The notes under the pieces: generated by a model
The model's input: only the letters and a program-made list of their open reading frames with translations
Told to the model about the DNA's origin: nothing
The model's database searches: none
DNA from: Mucidula mucida
Lineage: Eukaryota; Basidiomycota; Agaricomycetes; Agaricales; Physalacriaceae
Assembly (NCBI GenBank): GCA_015501055.1
Contig: JADNYV010000159.1
Coordinates: 1-64,000, forward strand
DNA: 64,000 bases
Reading direction: 5' to 3'
Position numbers and translations under genes: made by a program
In this document: positions 22,119-35,571 of the stretch, one piece after another
How the letters are laid out: every line of letters starts with the position of its first letter
Position numbering within the stretch: position 1 is the stretch's first letter

Positions 22119-23239
22119 GTGTTCTCTTGTGCTATCCCACGATTCTGGACGACTCGTGTTTCTTCTATCTTCCTATTCTGGACCTACATACCTCTGACCT
22201 AGCTCAACATTTATTCCTACTGTATGTACTATATCTACTCTTTCTATGACCCCACGGATATTTATTATTACTGGCAGTGGCGTGTTCGCCGATTAGTTCT
22301 TGAACGCGACGAACACATATATACGGTCATCAGACGTGTTTAGTGGATGAGCGCCCTCGTTTCAGATTCTGTTGATTGTCTGACCATTGCAGGACCTTTG
22401 CAAGCTGAGGTCTGTACACACGTTTTCTACTGACATGGACGAGAACTCAGACTGTCTACAGGCAATCATCGTTTCCAAATGCACTTATACGACTGAGCGG
22501 GGACCTGCCGCCCGCGGACAGTAAAAGCATGGTGGTACACATGATATCGACAGCCTCATTCGATAGCTCCAATCAATTGGAGACCCTCTTCATCGACCGC
22601 ATCGTGTACGGCCACAATTTGCCTCTTGCCTTCAACAATGGAAAGAGTCATGAGTCTTCGTATGTGATACTTTTCCACGCCGTATTCAAGAACGCTGACC
22701 GTCCGACTGACAGACGTGTCACGGTTATCGGTGCTTGCGTGAAACGTGTTGCAGATTCCGGCCTATGGAAAAGTCTCCCGTGGATGTAGCTGTAAGGAAA
22801 ACAACGCTTGTGACCAAAGTGGGGCGCTTATTCATTCTCACCTCGAATCCCACAAATACGATTACTCTTTGTAGCCTTGACTTACTCTGCCTTACACCTA
22901 CTTATGGGGCATCTGCATAATCGTTATCAACTGTACTATCACTAGCGTCTACTACTCCCACTTTAGATTTCTGCCGGGCTCCGCGACGTCTTGGGTTGTT
23001 CGTATGGTATCGTATTCCTGTTTTTCTCTCGCAGCGTCTCCCCTTTCCATATGTGTTTATCATCGTCAGATTTCCCACAAGGCGGCGGACATCGACGGGG
23101 TCCGAATCTAGTGGCGACCTCTCTCTCGTTTTATGCGTAAGTAGTGCGTTGGCTCCATGTCTCGTTTTCATTGAAGAAAGTCAATCCCGCATCCAACTTG
23201 AAGGCAGGCCAGAACTCTGCATATCTCTATCATTCGTCC
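22119..23239. other. Intergenic between MAF1 and repeat B2
   Basis: A plus-strand frame at 22529-22789 (86 codons) has no recognisable family. Nothing else supported. Confidence 0.35.
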
Positions 23240-23570
23240 TTAACGCCACTTTCTATATAGCTCCTAACGCATCGAAGTCCCACACTGAGGTTGTAGAAAC
23301 GGGGCATATATTTGGAGGAGGCATTAGTGGGGCATGGTACCCAGCAAGGACGCGATGTGATCGATCGGGACGCGACTTGAGATGAGCTTTCATTTCGGTC
23401 TTCCTCGTCGCTATCTACGCGTTGTCGTCATCCCTATCTTTATCGCTGCCTTCTATGTCGACGTTACTTTGAACGCCCACTGGAAAGCGGAATAGAAAGC
23501 GGTCTTGTTGGTTTCCATTGACTTGGCGCGTGGAGATGAAAGCAGGTAATTATCGATACATACGTCTAGG
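23240..23570. repeat. Repeat B, copy 2
   Basis: Colinear with 19975-20352; conserved blocks include GTCATCCCTATCTTTATCGC and CTTGGCGCGTGGAGATGAAA. Middle parts have diverged and carry indels. Confidence 0.65.
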
Positions 23571-24126
23571 ACACTCCACGCCTGTGCCAACTGTAAACAA
23601 AGGAGCGGGAGAAGATAACACTCGCGGGTCTTTTCCGCGGGGGTTGAAATTTGGAATTCGCGCAATAAATACACTGACCCCATGTGTGCGCCGAATATCA
23701 ATTCCACTGTCCGCCTGCCACCCATCCTCTGACTACCCGCCTGTCATAAGACTGAATAGTGTACTCATGATTATCCGATGCCGGAGATTGCTTTCCTCCT
23801 CGTCATGAAGGTTATGAAGCCAATAGGGGAATATTGCTTGCTTCGAGACAAAGATAAACGAACGACAGATGAACTCTAAATTGCAAGGTGATACAGTATG
23901 CAGGCAAACACAATGTGGCGCAACTGCGCCCGTATACTGCGTAGAAACGTCCATACGACAGTAGTACTTTTTGGTGGTAAGATGGTATAGATCAGAGCAG
24001 TCATGAAAGCATGCGTTGGTGATGGTTGATAGAGGGAAGGTGGGGAGGGGAGTTGTAGATAGGAATAAATAAAAGAAAAGCAAAACAAGTCAAATGAAAA
24101 AAGACACATGATGTTACAATCCAATG
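23571..24126. other. 3' flank of PP1-subunit gene
   Basis: No gene is seen. A minus-strand frame at 23733-24083 lacks motifs and probably is 3' UTR or spacer. Confidence 0.4.
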
Positions 24127-25899
24127 CTACAGCCCAAAAACAAGGAGATGTCCTGCTCCCATGCGGTGGTTTACAGGAAGGAAATGAAGAAATGAATAAA
24201 GATATATATGGTCGTGTCTGGCGCTACTAGGCGCCGACACCACCAACAAAGCACCATTTCTGGACAAAAGCTTTGTACAAGTCATCGGATGACGACGGGG
24301 GGACTCAGTCAGTCTCGACCGCGGGGGTGGAGGAGCCTTGAGCATGGGCGGGGGAGACTTGGGCGGAGAAGTCGAAGGGAATGGAGCAGGAAGCGAGGCT
24401 GGGACTTCCGTCTTGGAAACGGCCGCCTCCCTCCTGGGGCGCTCCAAGATAGGACTCGGCGTCTCGTCCTCGTCATCGTCGTCATCACTGCTCCCGCTGT
24501 GAGAAAGCACGGGCGTAGCAGGTGATGATGGCATCCAGAATACTCCCTCGTTGGGCTTCGACGACGGTTTGGCGTAGTTGGCCAATTTGAACCCGCGGAG
24601 GCGCTTTTCGAGAGCCTCGGCAGAAGTCGTACGGACATGGACAGCCTGCCCAGGCGGGGTGGGAGGTGGAGTCGCTGGCGTCGCAATTACCGTTGGGAAG
24701 GGAACTGTCGAGGTAATTGGAGGTGAGGTGTTGCCTAATTAAAAAATAATCAGTATCTTTACACTACCACATGCGAGAATACACACACCTTTGGAAAATT
24801 GTACGCGATAGTTCTTGCCATCATTATTGTCCCACCATTCGCCACCTCCAGCCGCGTATCGGACGACCAGGTACATGGTACGCGAGGCCAGCGAAGGCGC
24901 GTAATCCTCCAAGCGGATGGTATAGTGGAAACGATCCCAAGCTTCTGGGACAATTCCGGCAGCAATGTCACCCACTGTAAGCGGCGAGATGGAGACGGGC
25001 AAACAGGGAAGCGAGGCGGAGTAATGCCCTGCAACCTCTGATGTGGTTTGCCAATCGTCCAGAGTAAAACGCACGTAGACGTGCTTCTCGAATGAGACGT
25101 TGCGTACGAGGAGCGTGCCCGTGATGGTAAGGCTTTTCATGCGAATGCTTTCGATAATGACGTGACGAGGTGGGTTGGGATTAGGAATGGTGTCGGCCTG
25201 CAGAGTATACGCCGGTGGCTGCGCAGGAGGTGTTATGGGAAATGGAAATCCTTGTTGGGGAGCCTCGCTATCCGTCTCTGGTTCCTCGAGCGATAACAAA
25301 GAGGCCGGCTTGGCCGAACGATTGAACAAACGTACGGTCTCGAGCTGTTGCTCGGGAAAGTGAACATTCTTGGGAGTGGAAACGCTCTGATCGGAGCCGG
25401 TAGGACTAAGGAGTTCGAGTGCAGGAGTGGAAGGCGCTGAACGCGCGCGTAAATGAAGGGAATGTTTCGGGAGGGAAACGATATTAGGAGAGGACGATGA
25501 TCCTTTCAGCGATGACTTTAGTGGTTTCCCATTGCTCAGCAGGATGGGGGAGCTGGAGGTCCTGCTGGGACTAGGTCGTAAAAGTGGTTGATATATTCGG
25601 GGAGAGGGCAGAGGAGACGGCGACGGGGAACTGCGTGGAAACGGTACGGGACCAGTGTTTAGTTGCAGCCTGAATTTGATGGGAGGTGGCTGGTGCGACT
25701 CCTCATCGCTGTCACTCGAGTTGGAACTGCTGTTATCTTGATGCAAGTGAAAGTGAGGGGGCGCGCGCCGGGGTAGCGCGCCAAGTGAAGCGAAAGCGCC
25801 TGGACCGCGTTCGTTAGTGTAGGACCGACGGTGGGTCGGACGGCCAACAGGCGTCGTGACGGGCGTCGTCGTTGTCGAGGACGGCGTCGAGTAGGGCAT
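24127..25899 (-). CDS. Glycogen-targeting regulatory subunit of protein phosphatase 1 (CBM21)
   Basis: Two exons (25899-24789, 24734-24127) with a 54-nt GT-AG intron give 572 residues. Such subunits (yeast Gac1/Pig family) bring PP1 to glycogen and activate glycogen synthase. A Ser/Pro-rich N-terminus contains the PP1-docking RVxF-type motif KNVHF (residues 177-181). The CBM21 starch/glycogen-binding domain lies at about 250-370: VRNVSFEKHVYVRFTLDDW, then HYTIRLEDY and GEWWDNNDGKNYRV. The C-terminal third is Pro-rich with an acidic run SSDDDDDEDE and looks unstructured. Start chosen at MPYSTPSS; a longer frame begins upstream. No defects seen. Confidence 0.93.
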
Positions 25900-28141
25900 G
25901 AAGGAGGACTTGGTGGCAGGAAACCAAGAACCTGTTTTGTAACAACTCGGCCATTCCTTGGTGTTCTTTTTTCTCGTCACCCTGAGTTTGTGTTAGATTC
26001 AGATCACTCCACAACATCCCGATCGCATCTTCACACGGCTTATCTACCTGGCAATCCGTTTTCGTCCATTTTCGTGTCAGCTCAATTACCCTTGTCCAAT
26101 CAGCGACGCGTCTCGCCCCTTCCACCATTTTCCTCGCGCGTTCTCGCCATTTTTTCTCAGAAAACATACACACGTACGCTCACGTCTCCTGCGCTCCTTC
26201 CATTTTAGTCTAGAACACGCCGAGAGTACTTTATTTACCTCCTTTTGGCCCCAACGTTTTATCGATGACACATCCACAAGGCCCTGTGCGTCATACATTC
26301 ATCATACTCTTTCAGCCAACTTTCAGCGACCATACGCCTATCCTAATTCTCGTCTCTTCAGACCTTCCGAGTATCAATCCATCGTACTCAAGAGATCTAG
26401 TCATCCTCCCAACTGTCAGATCTGCATCTCACACTCGTCCTTTCCCCCCTTCCGTTCGTTGGCCGCATCAGTCATTCGGCTACACTATGTAGTATCGCCC
26501 TAACCTACGGCCGAAGCAAAATTCTGCTTATTCCGCAGTGGAATAGGGTTCGGCCGTGTCTCATACTATCCGTCGTCTCGGGAATCATCCCCGCTTCGGT
26601 TGGGTATCGCTTCGTTAAATACATACCATTCAGTTGATCTTCACACACTCTTCCTTCTCCATTCTTCGGCGGAACCGGATTCCCTCGCCAGCTGCCGGGA
26701 TATCGTTCCGCTATACCTTACCAGGTTGTTGGCACTCCTAGTGAGGCTGTGCTTCGAAACTAACAACGCTTTTACCCATTCTTGAGCTCGAATTAGACTG
26801 TCTATCATGGCCTTTGATCCTATCAAGCGCTCTCGAGCTGCCTCGTTAAGCTTAGTTTTCCCTTGGCTGAACAGCTGCTTGATAGGCTGGGTTCAAATTA
26901 TCCTTGCATTTAGTTGCTAGGCTGGCAAGTGGTTCTATCTGACGCGACTTGGAAACTGGCTTCTCCCACCGTGCCAGCAACTGCCATTGCCACCTTCGCG
27001 CCCCATCCGTCAACCATAGGCACTCATGTCAAACCTATTCTTATCATTCTTCTACCATAGATTCCGCTGCTCGCGTTCACTTACAGGTCTGCAGTTGCCG
27101 CTGCGGCCCTAGCGCCACAGTCACTTCTGCACTCCTCCCTCCCCGTTGTTGGGAGCCACTGTTCTAGCGATACGAATGATCCTACAATGGCATCGTCGCA
27201 CCCTCTCTTCCCGGTTGGATACCAAGGATATGGAAAGCCTTCTCACACGTCGACCGAAATGGATTTTGCTCTCCGCGTGTTCCGGACGAGGAGGGGTGGA
27301 AGTCATTCCGCCCATGCAGTTCGAAGTCAGCGAAGCACCATTGTCCTCGGCATCGCCGACGACTTTTACTCACCCTGGCTTGTCTTTAAAGTCCGATTCA
27401 ATACATTTCGCACTGTGGGACCATACGATTTCTCACGCACCTCTCGTGCTATCCAAGTTTCCCTGACGAATAACCTTGAGGAGGGTCGTTCCTTTCTTGT
27501 TTTTTAATCTCCTTATCTTTACTCTCTTGCATCTTACTCTACGTCACGTTGACGGTACTCCAGGGTTGCCTCTATAGTTTCGCGAGAATGAGATACTGTG
27601 GTGTTTTCATCCTTCTGGCGTTGAACTTGTAGATGTGCACCGAGTTCCACACCACCACAATCAAGGGTGAACTCGGTCAAACTCAATCTGAAATTCGTGC
27701 CCGATTCAGTCGACGACATTTTTTTAATCGATCGCATATTGCACGTCGATGGGGGTAATAAGTAAGAGGACGCGTCTCCCATCAACAAAGCTTGCCTGGT
27801 GCCTGGAACCTCGAGGAATGCAAGAAGAATGTGTATTCTCTATAGACTATCTATCATCCATCTCACGCTTGATGCACAGAATGCTGAGCCTGTAGCGGCG
27901 ATAGTTCACCTTGACGTGCGTGTGCTATCGAAATTCGGGAACTGGGGTTGGTTGCATCAATATCACGCCATGGCTGGAGATCTTTGAACGCTCGACGCTC
28001 TGCAGGGTTCCACGACGCGTATCGCCTATCACTGGACGTCTTACAGACTCCGAGCTCGTCCGGCGACTTCTGACAGCTGACAGACAGGCTTCAAACTCGG
28101 AGGATTTAGATTCTTTGCGCTGACCTAGATAAAAAAAATTG
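25900..28141. other. Long intergenic stretch
   Basis: No gene supported in 2.2 kb. A hairpin with GGCCGAA/TTCGGCC arms lies at about 26510-26556. Short frames (27187-27507 +, 27534-27788 -) carry no known motif. The minus-strand T8 just below 28142 terminates the tRNA gene. Confidence 0.4.
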
Positions 28142-28213
28142 GGGGACACCCAGGATTGAACTGGGGACCTCCAGAACTTCAGTCTGTTGCTCTCCCAACT
28201 GAGCTATGTCCCC
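28142..28213 (-). tRNA. tRNA-Phe (GAA), intronless
   Basis: 72-nt minus-strand gene identical to the 13680-13765 tRNA-Phe except that it lacks the 14-nt intron. The anticodon loop is CTGAAGT with GAA anticodon. Eight T residues directly downstream on the minus strand (28131-28138) form a strong Pol III terminator. Confidence 0.95.
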
Positions 28214-29237
28214 TGAAGACAGCTCAATTGATCATTCTCTATTAGTTCATCATCTTCCTCTCAAATCAACTAGCATTCAATCTGCGATCCAAGATATTGA
28301 GTGGAACAAGAAACAATCAAAAAGGAATAATAGAAGCCTTTGAACCGCTCATCAGACTAACTTGACTCGTCACGGTTGCGCCACTCTTAAATATTCGCTG
28401 AGCCTCATCATCATCATGTGCAGTGGTGACGGTTTTGTTATCAGATTACACCTATTGATTCTCGCTGTTGCATTTGTCCAGCGTGTGAGGATAGGTGTCA
28501 GCTCTACACCAACTACGCCCCCCTCGAAGACTCCTAGTGAATCTTCCTTCCGCTACCCAATCCGCCGATGGAGTACTAGACTCCAAGCTTCCCGGTTCCG
28601 AACCCAAGCTACTTCTAGGTCGGAAACGAGTGGAGAGCGGATGACGATCACATTAGCTCGGCACTTCAAGGACCCCCCTAATTATGTAGCGCCACACTCA
28701 TACTGATAAGGATGATACCATCGTACACTTCATGCAATCGTAGGGTCATTACTCGCACCTTATGCTTGTGCCGTGGAGCTTACATCTATGGAATCCTACG
28801 AGATCCAGCTGCAGTTTAAATGCCTGATACTATTACTACGATGTCAGTTTGGCTGACAGTGACAGTCGACACACTGCTGCTTTGAATCGAGTCCAAAGGT
28901 TGCGCGCGCGATTAGAACTTATCGCCCAATGCGTTGACTGTACTCGGCCATTCGGTTGAACGCTGCTCTGCCTGTCAGTCTAGATCCTAGTGGATCAAAG
29001 TTGTAGACACTTTGGACTTTCCGGAGTGCGCGTCGGTTGTTAGCCAATGGCCGGGGACGGTGGTCGATACAATCGATGGTGCCTCATGAGTCAGATAGTC
29101 GAGCCGCGGCGCCAGAGCGCAGATATCACACATTGGAAGCGGACGACGATAAGGTGCCTGGATTAGATGTTCGATAAACACGGTCACGGAAAACTCTAGT
29201 CAAGCATCTCGGAACATCCATTGTCAACGAAGATATA
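28214..29237. other. Intergenic between tRNA-Phe and peroxidase
   Basis: A 114-codon plus frame at 28362-28706 starts with a possible hydrophobic leader but matches nothing recognisable. No other feature seen. Confidence 0.35.
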
Positions 29238-31418
29238 TCAAAGACCTATCGCACGTCCTCCGCCGTTAAATCTGCGGAACTCGTCAACATAGGTGTGTTG
29301 TTCCGTCCTGGTCACAAGGTCCACCGTAGTCTGCTCGACACGCATCGTGTTTACACCCATCGCGCCTGAATACAAGGTATATGCGCCAAGCTCCGCGTTT
29401 GACGCAAGATCGACCTCCTCATGATTGATACGAGGACCAAGTGAACCTTAGATAACCGGGAACAAAGGAAAGGCGTAAGCCTTGTGGAACGGAGAATACG
29501 AAAGAGACCGACATACCGATAACCCGAGTAGGAATGGCGAGATTTGCAGACACGTTTATCACTCCTGCGGACGTAAGAACCTAGATGCTCTTAGCCCAGT
29601 CCGAGGTAGAAATGAGGATCTCATACCGCTGCAGTGATATTTACATTCCCGTCCTCGTCCAATGTACTTCGGTCGGAAAGAAGGAAACCGACGTCTTGGA
29701 GCGCATACATCTGACCGGCATTGTCAAATGTCTGGACTGTGCCATTCTCGCGGATATGAATAATGAATGCAGATATGCCCGACGCGCCCGGTATCGACGC
29801 CGAGAAACCATGGTAGAACGTCTGACCAAAGATACCTCCACCGCGGAGCAAAACATGGGCGCCGACATTTTGAGATGTGTCCCCACTTCCATTACGCGAT
29901 AGCCAAGATACACTGGAGCGCAGTCAGATCAGGTAAGACTACGTGCAGAGTTAATCCGATACCTGACGGCCGAGGCTTGGCTAAACTGGGACGAGAGTAG
30001 CTGAACCGGTCTCGTTAATACGAGTGGTCGACAGCACCGTGACATTCATCTCACCCGTACGTATCCGCTGAACAGGATATCGCCCTGACTGTCGAGAGTA
30101 AGAGAAACATTGACTGGCTTGACATCTAACGGCTGTACAGCGTCAGTCAGCTGGACACCGGCAGGGACTGTATCCAGCATTCGACCAAAGACCTCAACGC
30201 ATGATTGCTTGAAATATTCAGGGCTTGCCGCTAATCTAGGAGGACAGTTAACACTTAGACAGGATGGAGACGGACGCTTACTGTTGCATGGTTGCATTGC
30301 TATCCGCTGCGTATATTCGGAGGTCGGACCGTACGGTAACATTTTCAGTGGTCACCAGCGCGCCTTGGAATAGGTCAATTCGAAAAGATGGACTAGCTAT
30401 AGAAGTAGACTGAACTTACCCCCTTTTTGTCCTTGCCAATTTAGATACTCGTGGACGCTGCGCCAGATTATCAGGTAAGGAATTCTTGTTTACGACGAAC
30501 TACTCACACAAGGTCATCGAAGACATCGGGAGTAGCATCGAAATGAATACCGCCTCCAAGGTTATCCGGTGTAATAGCGCTCTCGTTGACTGTATAAGAG
30601 GTATACCGCCGTCGTTTGAACGTACATAATATACACTCACCGACTTGGGGAAACCCAGCATGGTGGACACTACCCATTGAATGGCCGCAGGCCGTCAACG
30701 TCTTCGCCGGTGGATTATTAACAGAAGCAACGGAGCGTAGGGCTACGATAGCATCTTGCAGGCTAAAACCAGCTTCTCCATAATTTCGAGAGTCTCCTGC
30801 AAGGAACTCTCTGGTTCAGGCACGCCAGTAGCGCCACCTTCCGTGGCATCGATCCGTCCTCCGCGAAGAGGAACGACCAAGGGCGGATCGGAACAACCGG
30901 CGATGGATATCACGACGCTGAGTGCCATTAGATCCGCCACTAAGAAGAGTATTCAGTTAGAAACTAAAGATAGAGTGGCTGGACATATACTTGAGACGTA
31001 TGCATTAGCAAACGGTGCAAAGAAGGCCATAGAGTCATTCATGGCCGCTCCAGAGTTTTCTGCGCGGTCGGTTTCGAACTGTATCGACGCGTCCAAGCCA
31101 CCGGTCCCCTCCGCTACGTTCGCAGTCGCAAAGTCATCTGGCCAAGTTGAAAAAAAGTACTACTCATGATCGCGAACCAGTGAACTCACGAAAAGAAACC
31201 CGAATCCACTGAGCAGCGGTTTCTCTGCCCAGGTTTTGTGCGCCAGAAACATAGTTCGAGCAAGGCGTGATGGCGCGTTTGAAGGTACCGTCGTTGAATC
31301 CTTGCGTGTCGACGAGCAGATGCTCGAGCTCGTCCATGACATGATCGGGCCACACGTACGCGATCACCAGACGTGATGAGATCCACAGAAGAACCAAAGG
31401 TGCGAAGAACAGACACAT
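29238..31418 (-). CDS. Secreted haem peroxidase (PF00141-type), frame-disrupted
   Basis: About ten exons on the minus strand. A signal peptide starts at 31418 (MCLFFAPLVLLWISSRLVIA). The distal haem pocket is WIRVSFHDFA, with the His codon split by the first intron (C|AT at 31190/31137), then EGTGGLDASIQFE. The proximal His lies in TLTACGHSMGSVHHAGFP. The later part GGGIHFDATPDVFDDLVVHEYL, then SDLRIYAADSNATM and a long C-terminal extension ending DEFRRFNGGGRAIGL fit fungal secreted or hybrid-type peroxidases rather than classical lignin peroxidase. Many N-glycosylation sites occur. Two single-base losses interrupt the frame (about 30770-30776 and about 30045-30052), and the exon around 29930 is uncertain. 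Function is probably oxidation by H2O2; substrate unknown. Confidence 0.8.
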
Positions 31419-32868
31419 CGTAATGTTGGGAGGAAGCCAAAGAGCAGATGAGGCCTTATCGAGACTATTAATGGGAACCATTACGGCACTGTTGCGATAG
31501 TCGCACACTGGCATTTACTACTACTACTTACTAGATCTGATGTTAATGGCGAAGCACTCAACTCAGTGAATTACGCGCATGTGAAGGCAACGACGGTTTT
31601 GTGGGAAGTTAGGCTGGGACGGAACAGTTTGTTAATGTATCAGACAGGCATTTTTTGCCCAACTTGCCTACTTGATCCAGCAGCAGGATTTAAAGGTTGA
31701 CACTGCTCCTGCGCATCGGAGCAGGCGCGTGACCTTCTTGCAGTAATAACTGACAAGAACTTCCTCGAGGGCGGAAGACTTCGAGCACTTTATCAGAAGA
31801 ACCTGAGAATAGCTATCAAGGGTTGAGCAAAAAGCGACGCGTGATTCATTGAGAACAACGGAAGATATTAGAGAAAAAAACTAGAAGACGTATTATTGAA
31901 TGGCGAGGAAACCCCTCTGCGTAAAACATACCTCGTACAATGAAGACGAACGCGCTTAACCATCGTCGACGTCGCCATGGGCTCAGCGACGCGAAGGCGT
32001 GTTTGCTTGTTTGCTTGTGGCGGAGTTCTGTTTATATCTATACGCCACACGACACGTAATCAGGTCATTGACATCGTAGTTGCCATCTTTCCGAAAAGCA
32101 CGACAACATGTATAGTAGGCGTCTAGGGCGGCTGCATCAAGTCACCGTACAAGGAATGGTGATAATGATACGACACCGTTGGAAAGGTATTGTGCATCGT
32201 CGGCGATTGTTGCCTGATTCTGTACCCCCAATGGATGGCATTGCAACCGTATGGCTAAGCGCTGGTGGTGGTCGGAGGAGAGCGATCTTCGGAGCCAGCG
32301 GGCCCGAGTAATCCATCGACGAATATTAAAATGATCAGAAGCGTTCGGGCAAGTCCAACTCAACCCCGAATGGATGTGGAAAGAACCTTGCGCCACAACC
32401 CCAGAACACGAGTGCATGAGTGCTTGGATCACGATTCGCATTGAACTTGAAGCTATCAAAGTCCTGCCTTGGGATCCTGGTATACGCCTCTCACCCGAAA
32501 AACCCGAAAAGACCTCGTTCCCCAGCTAGTACTGCATACTGCAAGTCGTAATGGCAGTGGCGTGTGGCAATACGCCGAGTGCACAGCCGTGCCGAAACCG
32601 TCCGACGGCAGAAAGGAACATGTGTAACCAGAAGCGATCGAGACCCGGTCTAGACCCATCCTGCCCAGCTACCTTGAGAAAAGAAATGTCCCACTCCATT
32701 TAGGTTACTCGAACGACGGCGACGAACACGACGGCTTGCGGTCGTATTTGGCTCTCTCCCCCCCTCATCCCGTCCTGAAACACCGGCATTCTGGCCCGCA
32801 CGATTGTTGCACTACAAATTCATATAATAATCGCCTCTCGGCCTAACTGACGCCATCTCTGCTGCATT
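31419..32868. other. Intergenic between divergent peroxidase and SKN7
   Basis: 1.4 kb without a supported gene; shared upstream region of two divergently transcribed genes. Frames of 60-105 codons are present but have no motif. Confidence 0.4.
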
Positions 32869-35340
32869 ATGGACCATTCTAGGCGCATGTACCAGCCAAT
32901 CTCGTCTTCTAGCGGCGCCTACCCTTCAGGTGGCTTTGCAGCCCCCAGCTATACCCATAATCCAGCTTCAGACGGATACGGCAATCCGTGGCCCCGGACA
33001 TCCAATTCCCGGGACGAGAATCCAATGAACATCAATGTCAAGACCGAAATCAGAGACCAACATCCACCGAGAATGGATCCCGGCGCGGTTGACGATGGTA
33101 TGCATACCACTAGTGACTTTGTGAAGAAGCTATTCAAGTACGTGTCTTGTTGGCGCTCGGTCGCCCCCATTTCATCCAGTCTCGTCTAGAATGCTGGAGG
33201 ATCATACTTTCCAACACATCGTATGCTGGGGACCCCATGGAGATTCGTTCGTGGTCAAGGACATGAACGAATTTACCAAGACGGTTCTACCGCGAATGTT
33301 CAAACACCAAAACTTCGCTTCCTTTGTCCGCCAGCTCAACAAATACGACTTCCACAAGGTCAAGAACACCGACGACAACTCGTACGGCGAACAGGTAATG
33401 TCCGAGATTTCTTACGGTGTTAGAATGCTGATTGTACCTATACTTAGTCCTGGACTTTCCGGCATCCAGACTTTCATGCTGACAGACCCGACGCACTTGA
33501 CAACATCAAGCGCAAAGTCCCCGCGTCCCGCAAATCTTCCGCCCCAGCCCGCCGCTTCCTCCTCCTCTCCTCCACTCGCCCCATGCCGCCGTCGACGGAC
33601 GTTGACTACCTGCAGTCACAAATCGAACGCCTAACCCAGGCGCAAGAGAAATGTCTGCCCACGTCCGTAACCTCGAGCGTAACTACCACGATGTACTCGT
33701 CGAGATGGTTGGCTTCCAGAGGAATATGGCACAGCAGGATGGCCTTATGCAAAACCTCATCCAATACTTCTACAATCTAGTCGTTCCCAAGTGAACGGTA
33801 ATCCCTCTCCTGCATCTTCCTCGTCAATGCCCCTCCACCAGTATTATCCCCTGGGTCGTCCGACTCAAATCCTTTCTTGCCCCACGCGAAACCTTGCGCA
33901 TGGTCCATCCTGACGCTGCCAGCGCCAGTTTGCAGCAGATGAACGAGATGTCACGTTTGTCGAGTGTAGGTACGACTGGAATACCGGTGGCCCACTCTCC
34001 AGCGATGGCAGCAATGGCAGACCGCCAGTAGAATATGGGCTGCTGCAGCCAATGCTGGCCTAATAAATCCTGACGGCACTCCTCGCGCCGGCTCATCGTC
34101 CTCCTCAATGCCCTCGTCATCGATGGGAGCGCCTGGTTCAGGAATTGGCGAAATCAAAAGCCGCGTAGAGGCACTGCAGCGTATCGAGGAACTACAACGG
34201 ATGCGCATGGGAATGGCTAGCGCTATGGGTATCAATATTCCTCCGCCTCCCCCATTTCCTCACAGCCGGAGAGCCAACAGTCCGATATCGACGACGAAGA
34301 AGAGATGGTAATGCCTACCGTTACCAATAATACGACTTCTTCCCCAGAGAGTCTAACTTCCCCTTCTCAAGCGTCCCCGCCTCAACAGCAACAGTTCGCG
34401 TCGTCCTCATCCTCCGCGGTAGCGTCTACGAATAGTGGTTTTCAATGGCCCGACGAGGGTATGCATGAAGGTCTCCAGGTGTACACTGTTGGCACCTTCT
34501 CCCCAAGGATAGCAGCTGGGGCTTTGAGCAGGGGTGGGACGAGGGTCCATCGACATCCACACCTCCCGGCTCTGCAAATGTTACATCCCCACCACCGCAG
34601 ATGCAATCCGCACCTTCATCATCCTCGCAGAAATTGCGAGTACGGCGCTCAACATACGTCCCTGGATGGGCCGTTCCCCACGAGTACTGTTGGTGGACGA
34701 CGACGCTGTTTCAAGGAAATTGAGCAGCAAGTTTCTGCAGGTCTTCGGTTGTGCGATCGACGTCGCAGTCGACGGTGTTGGCGCCGTGAACAAGATGAAC
34801 CTGGAGAAGTATGACCTGGTACTAATGGTACGGATTTTCTGCCTTCTACATTTCCATTTTTCTCATTTATCGTAGGACATCGTCATGCCTAAGCTGGACG
34901 GCGTTTCCGCTACGTCGCTCATTCGAAAGTTTGACCCCATGACGCCCATCATTAGCATGACCTCGAACAGCAAGCCGAACGAGATCATGACCTACTACTC
35001 CAGTGGGATGAACGACGTACTGCCTAAACCCTTCACGAAAGAAGGTCTTCTCGGTATGCTCGAGAAGCATCTCAGCGGGCTGCGCGAGATTGGCCGGGCG
35101 AGTACTTCCATACCGCGGCAGCTCACACCGGGTAGCAACAACGAGATCATCTCGTATGGCGTGGCAGAGGACTCGGGGAGGGTGAACCCCCTAGCGGGGA
35201 TGGGTCTCACGGACGAACAGTACAATACGATCTTGCAGAATATTGTTGGGACTGATTCGTTCAATGGGGAGAAGCGCGGTCTCGACGATGACGATGATGG
35301 CCGTTCTGGGAAGCGGGGGCGGTTCGAGGTTGTTGAGTAG
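32869..35340 (+). CDS. SKN7: SKN7-type HSF-domain response regulator (several frameshifts)
   Basis: Skn7 is the fungal response regulator downstream of the Sln1-Ypd1 phosphorelay and acts with Yap1 in oxidative stress. Exon 1 starts MDHSRRMYQP. The HSF-type DNA-binding domain spans TSDFVKKLFKMLEDHTFQHI, then FASFVRQLNKYDFHKVKN and SWTFRHPDFHADRPDALDNI, split by two GT-AG introns. A coiled coil follows (VDYLQSQIERLTQAQEK). The receiver domain reads RVLLVDDDAVSRKL, phospho-acceptor DLVLMDIVMPKLDG (split by an intron at about 34828), TSN and LPKPFTKEGL. At least five one-base losses lie between the two domains (33647-33651, 33786-33792, 34248-34253, about 34499-34506, 34676-34680). The low-complexity linker is read only by changing frame. 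The two functional domains themselves are undamaged. Confidence 0.88.
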
Positions 35341-35570
35341 GCTGGCTTTCGACTGATTTTTGTAGCTACTGTATCCATACTACTACTATTGAGGTGAGGT
35401 TAATGTGCAATGCTCTTGGGATCTTTAATGCTTTATGTTTAATGTTATTGGCTGGTTTAGAGTGTACTACTAGAATCCGTTGATCGATATTGTACTGTTG
35501 CATCTTTTGGCCCAACATGAATCCAACAACGATCACGAGCACGTGGCACATTGTTCTTGCCTTTGACCCA
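35341..35570. other. Short spacer after SKN7
   Basis: 3' flank of SKN7; nothing recognised. Confidence 0.4.
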
Positions 35571-35571
35571 C

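Noticed and set aside
24208..24525. Plus-strand frame opposite the PP1-subunit gene
   Set aside because: Mirror of a GC-rich coding exon; basic low-complexity product.
21117..28213. Functional link between MAF1 and the nearby tRNA-Phe genes
   Set aside because: Maf1 acts on all Pol III genes in trans; proximity is most likely chance.
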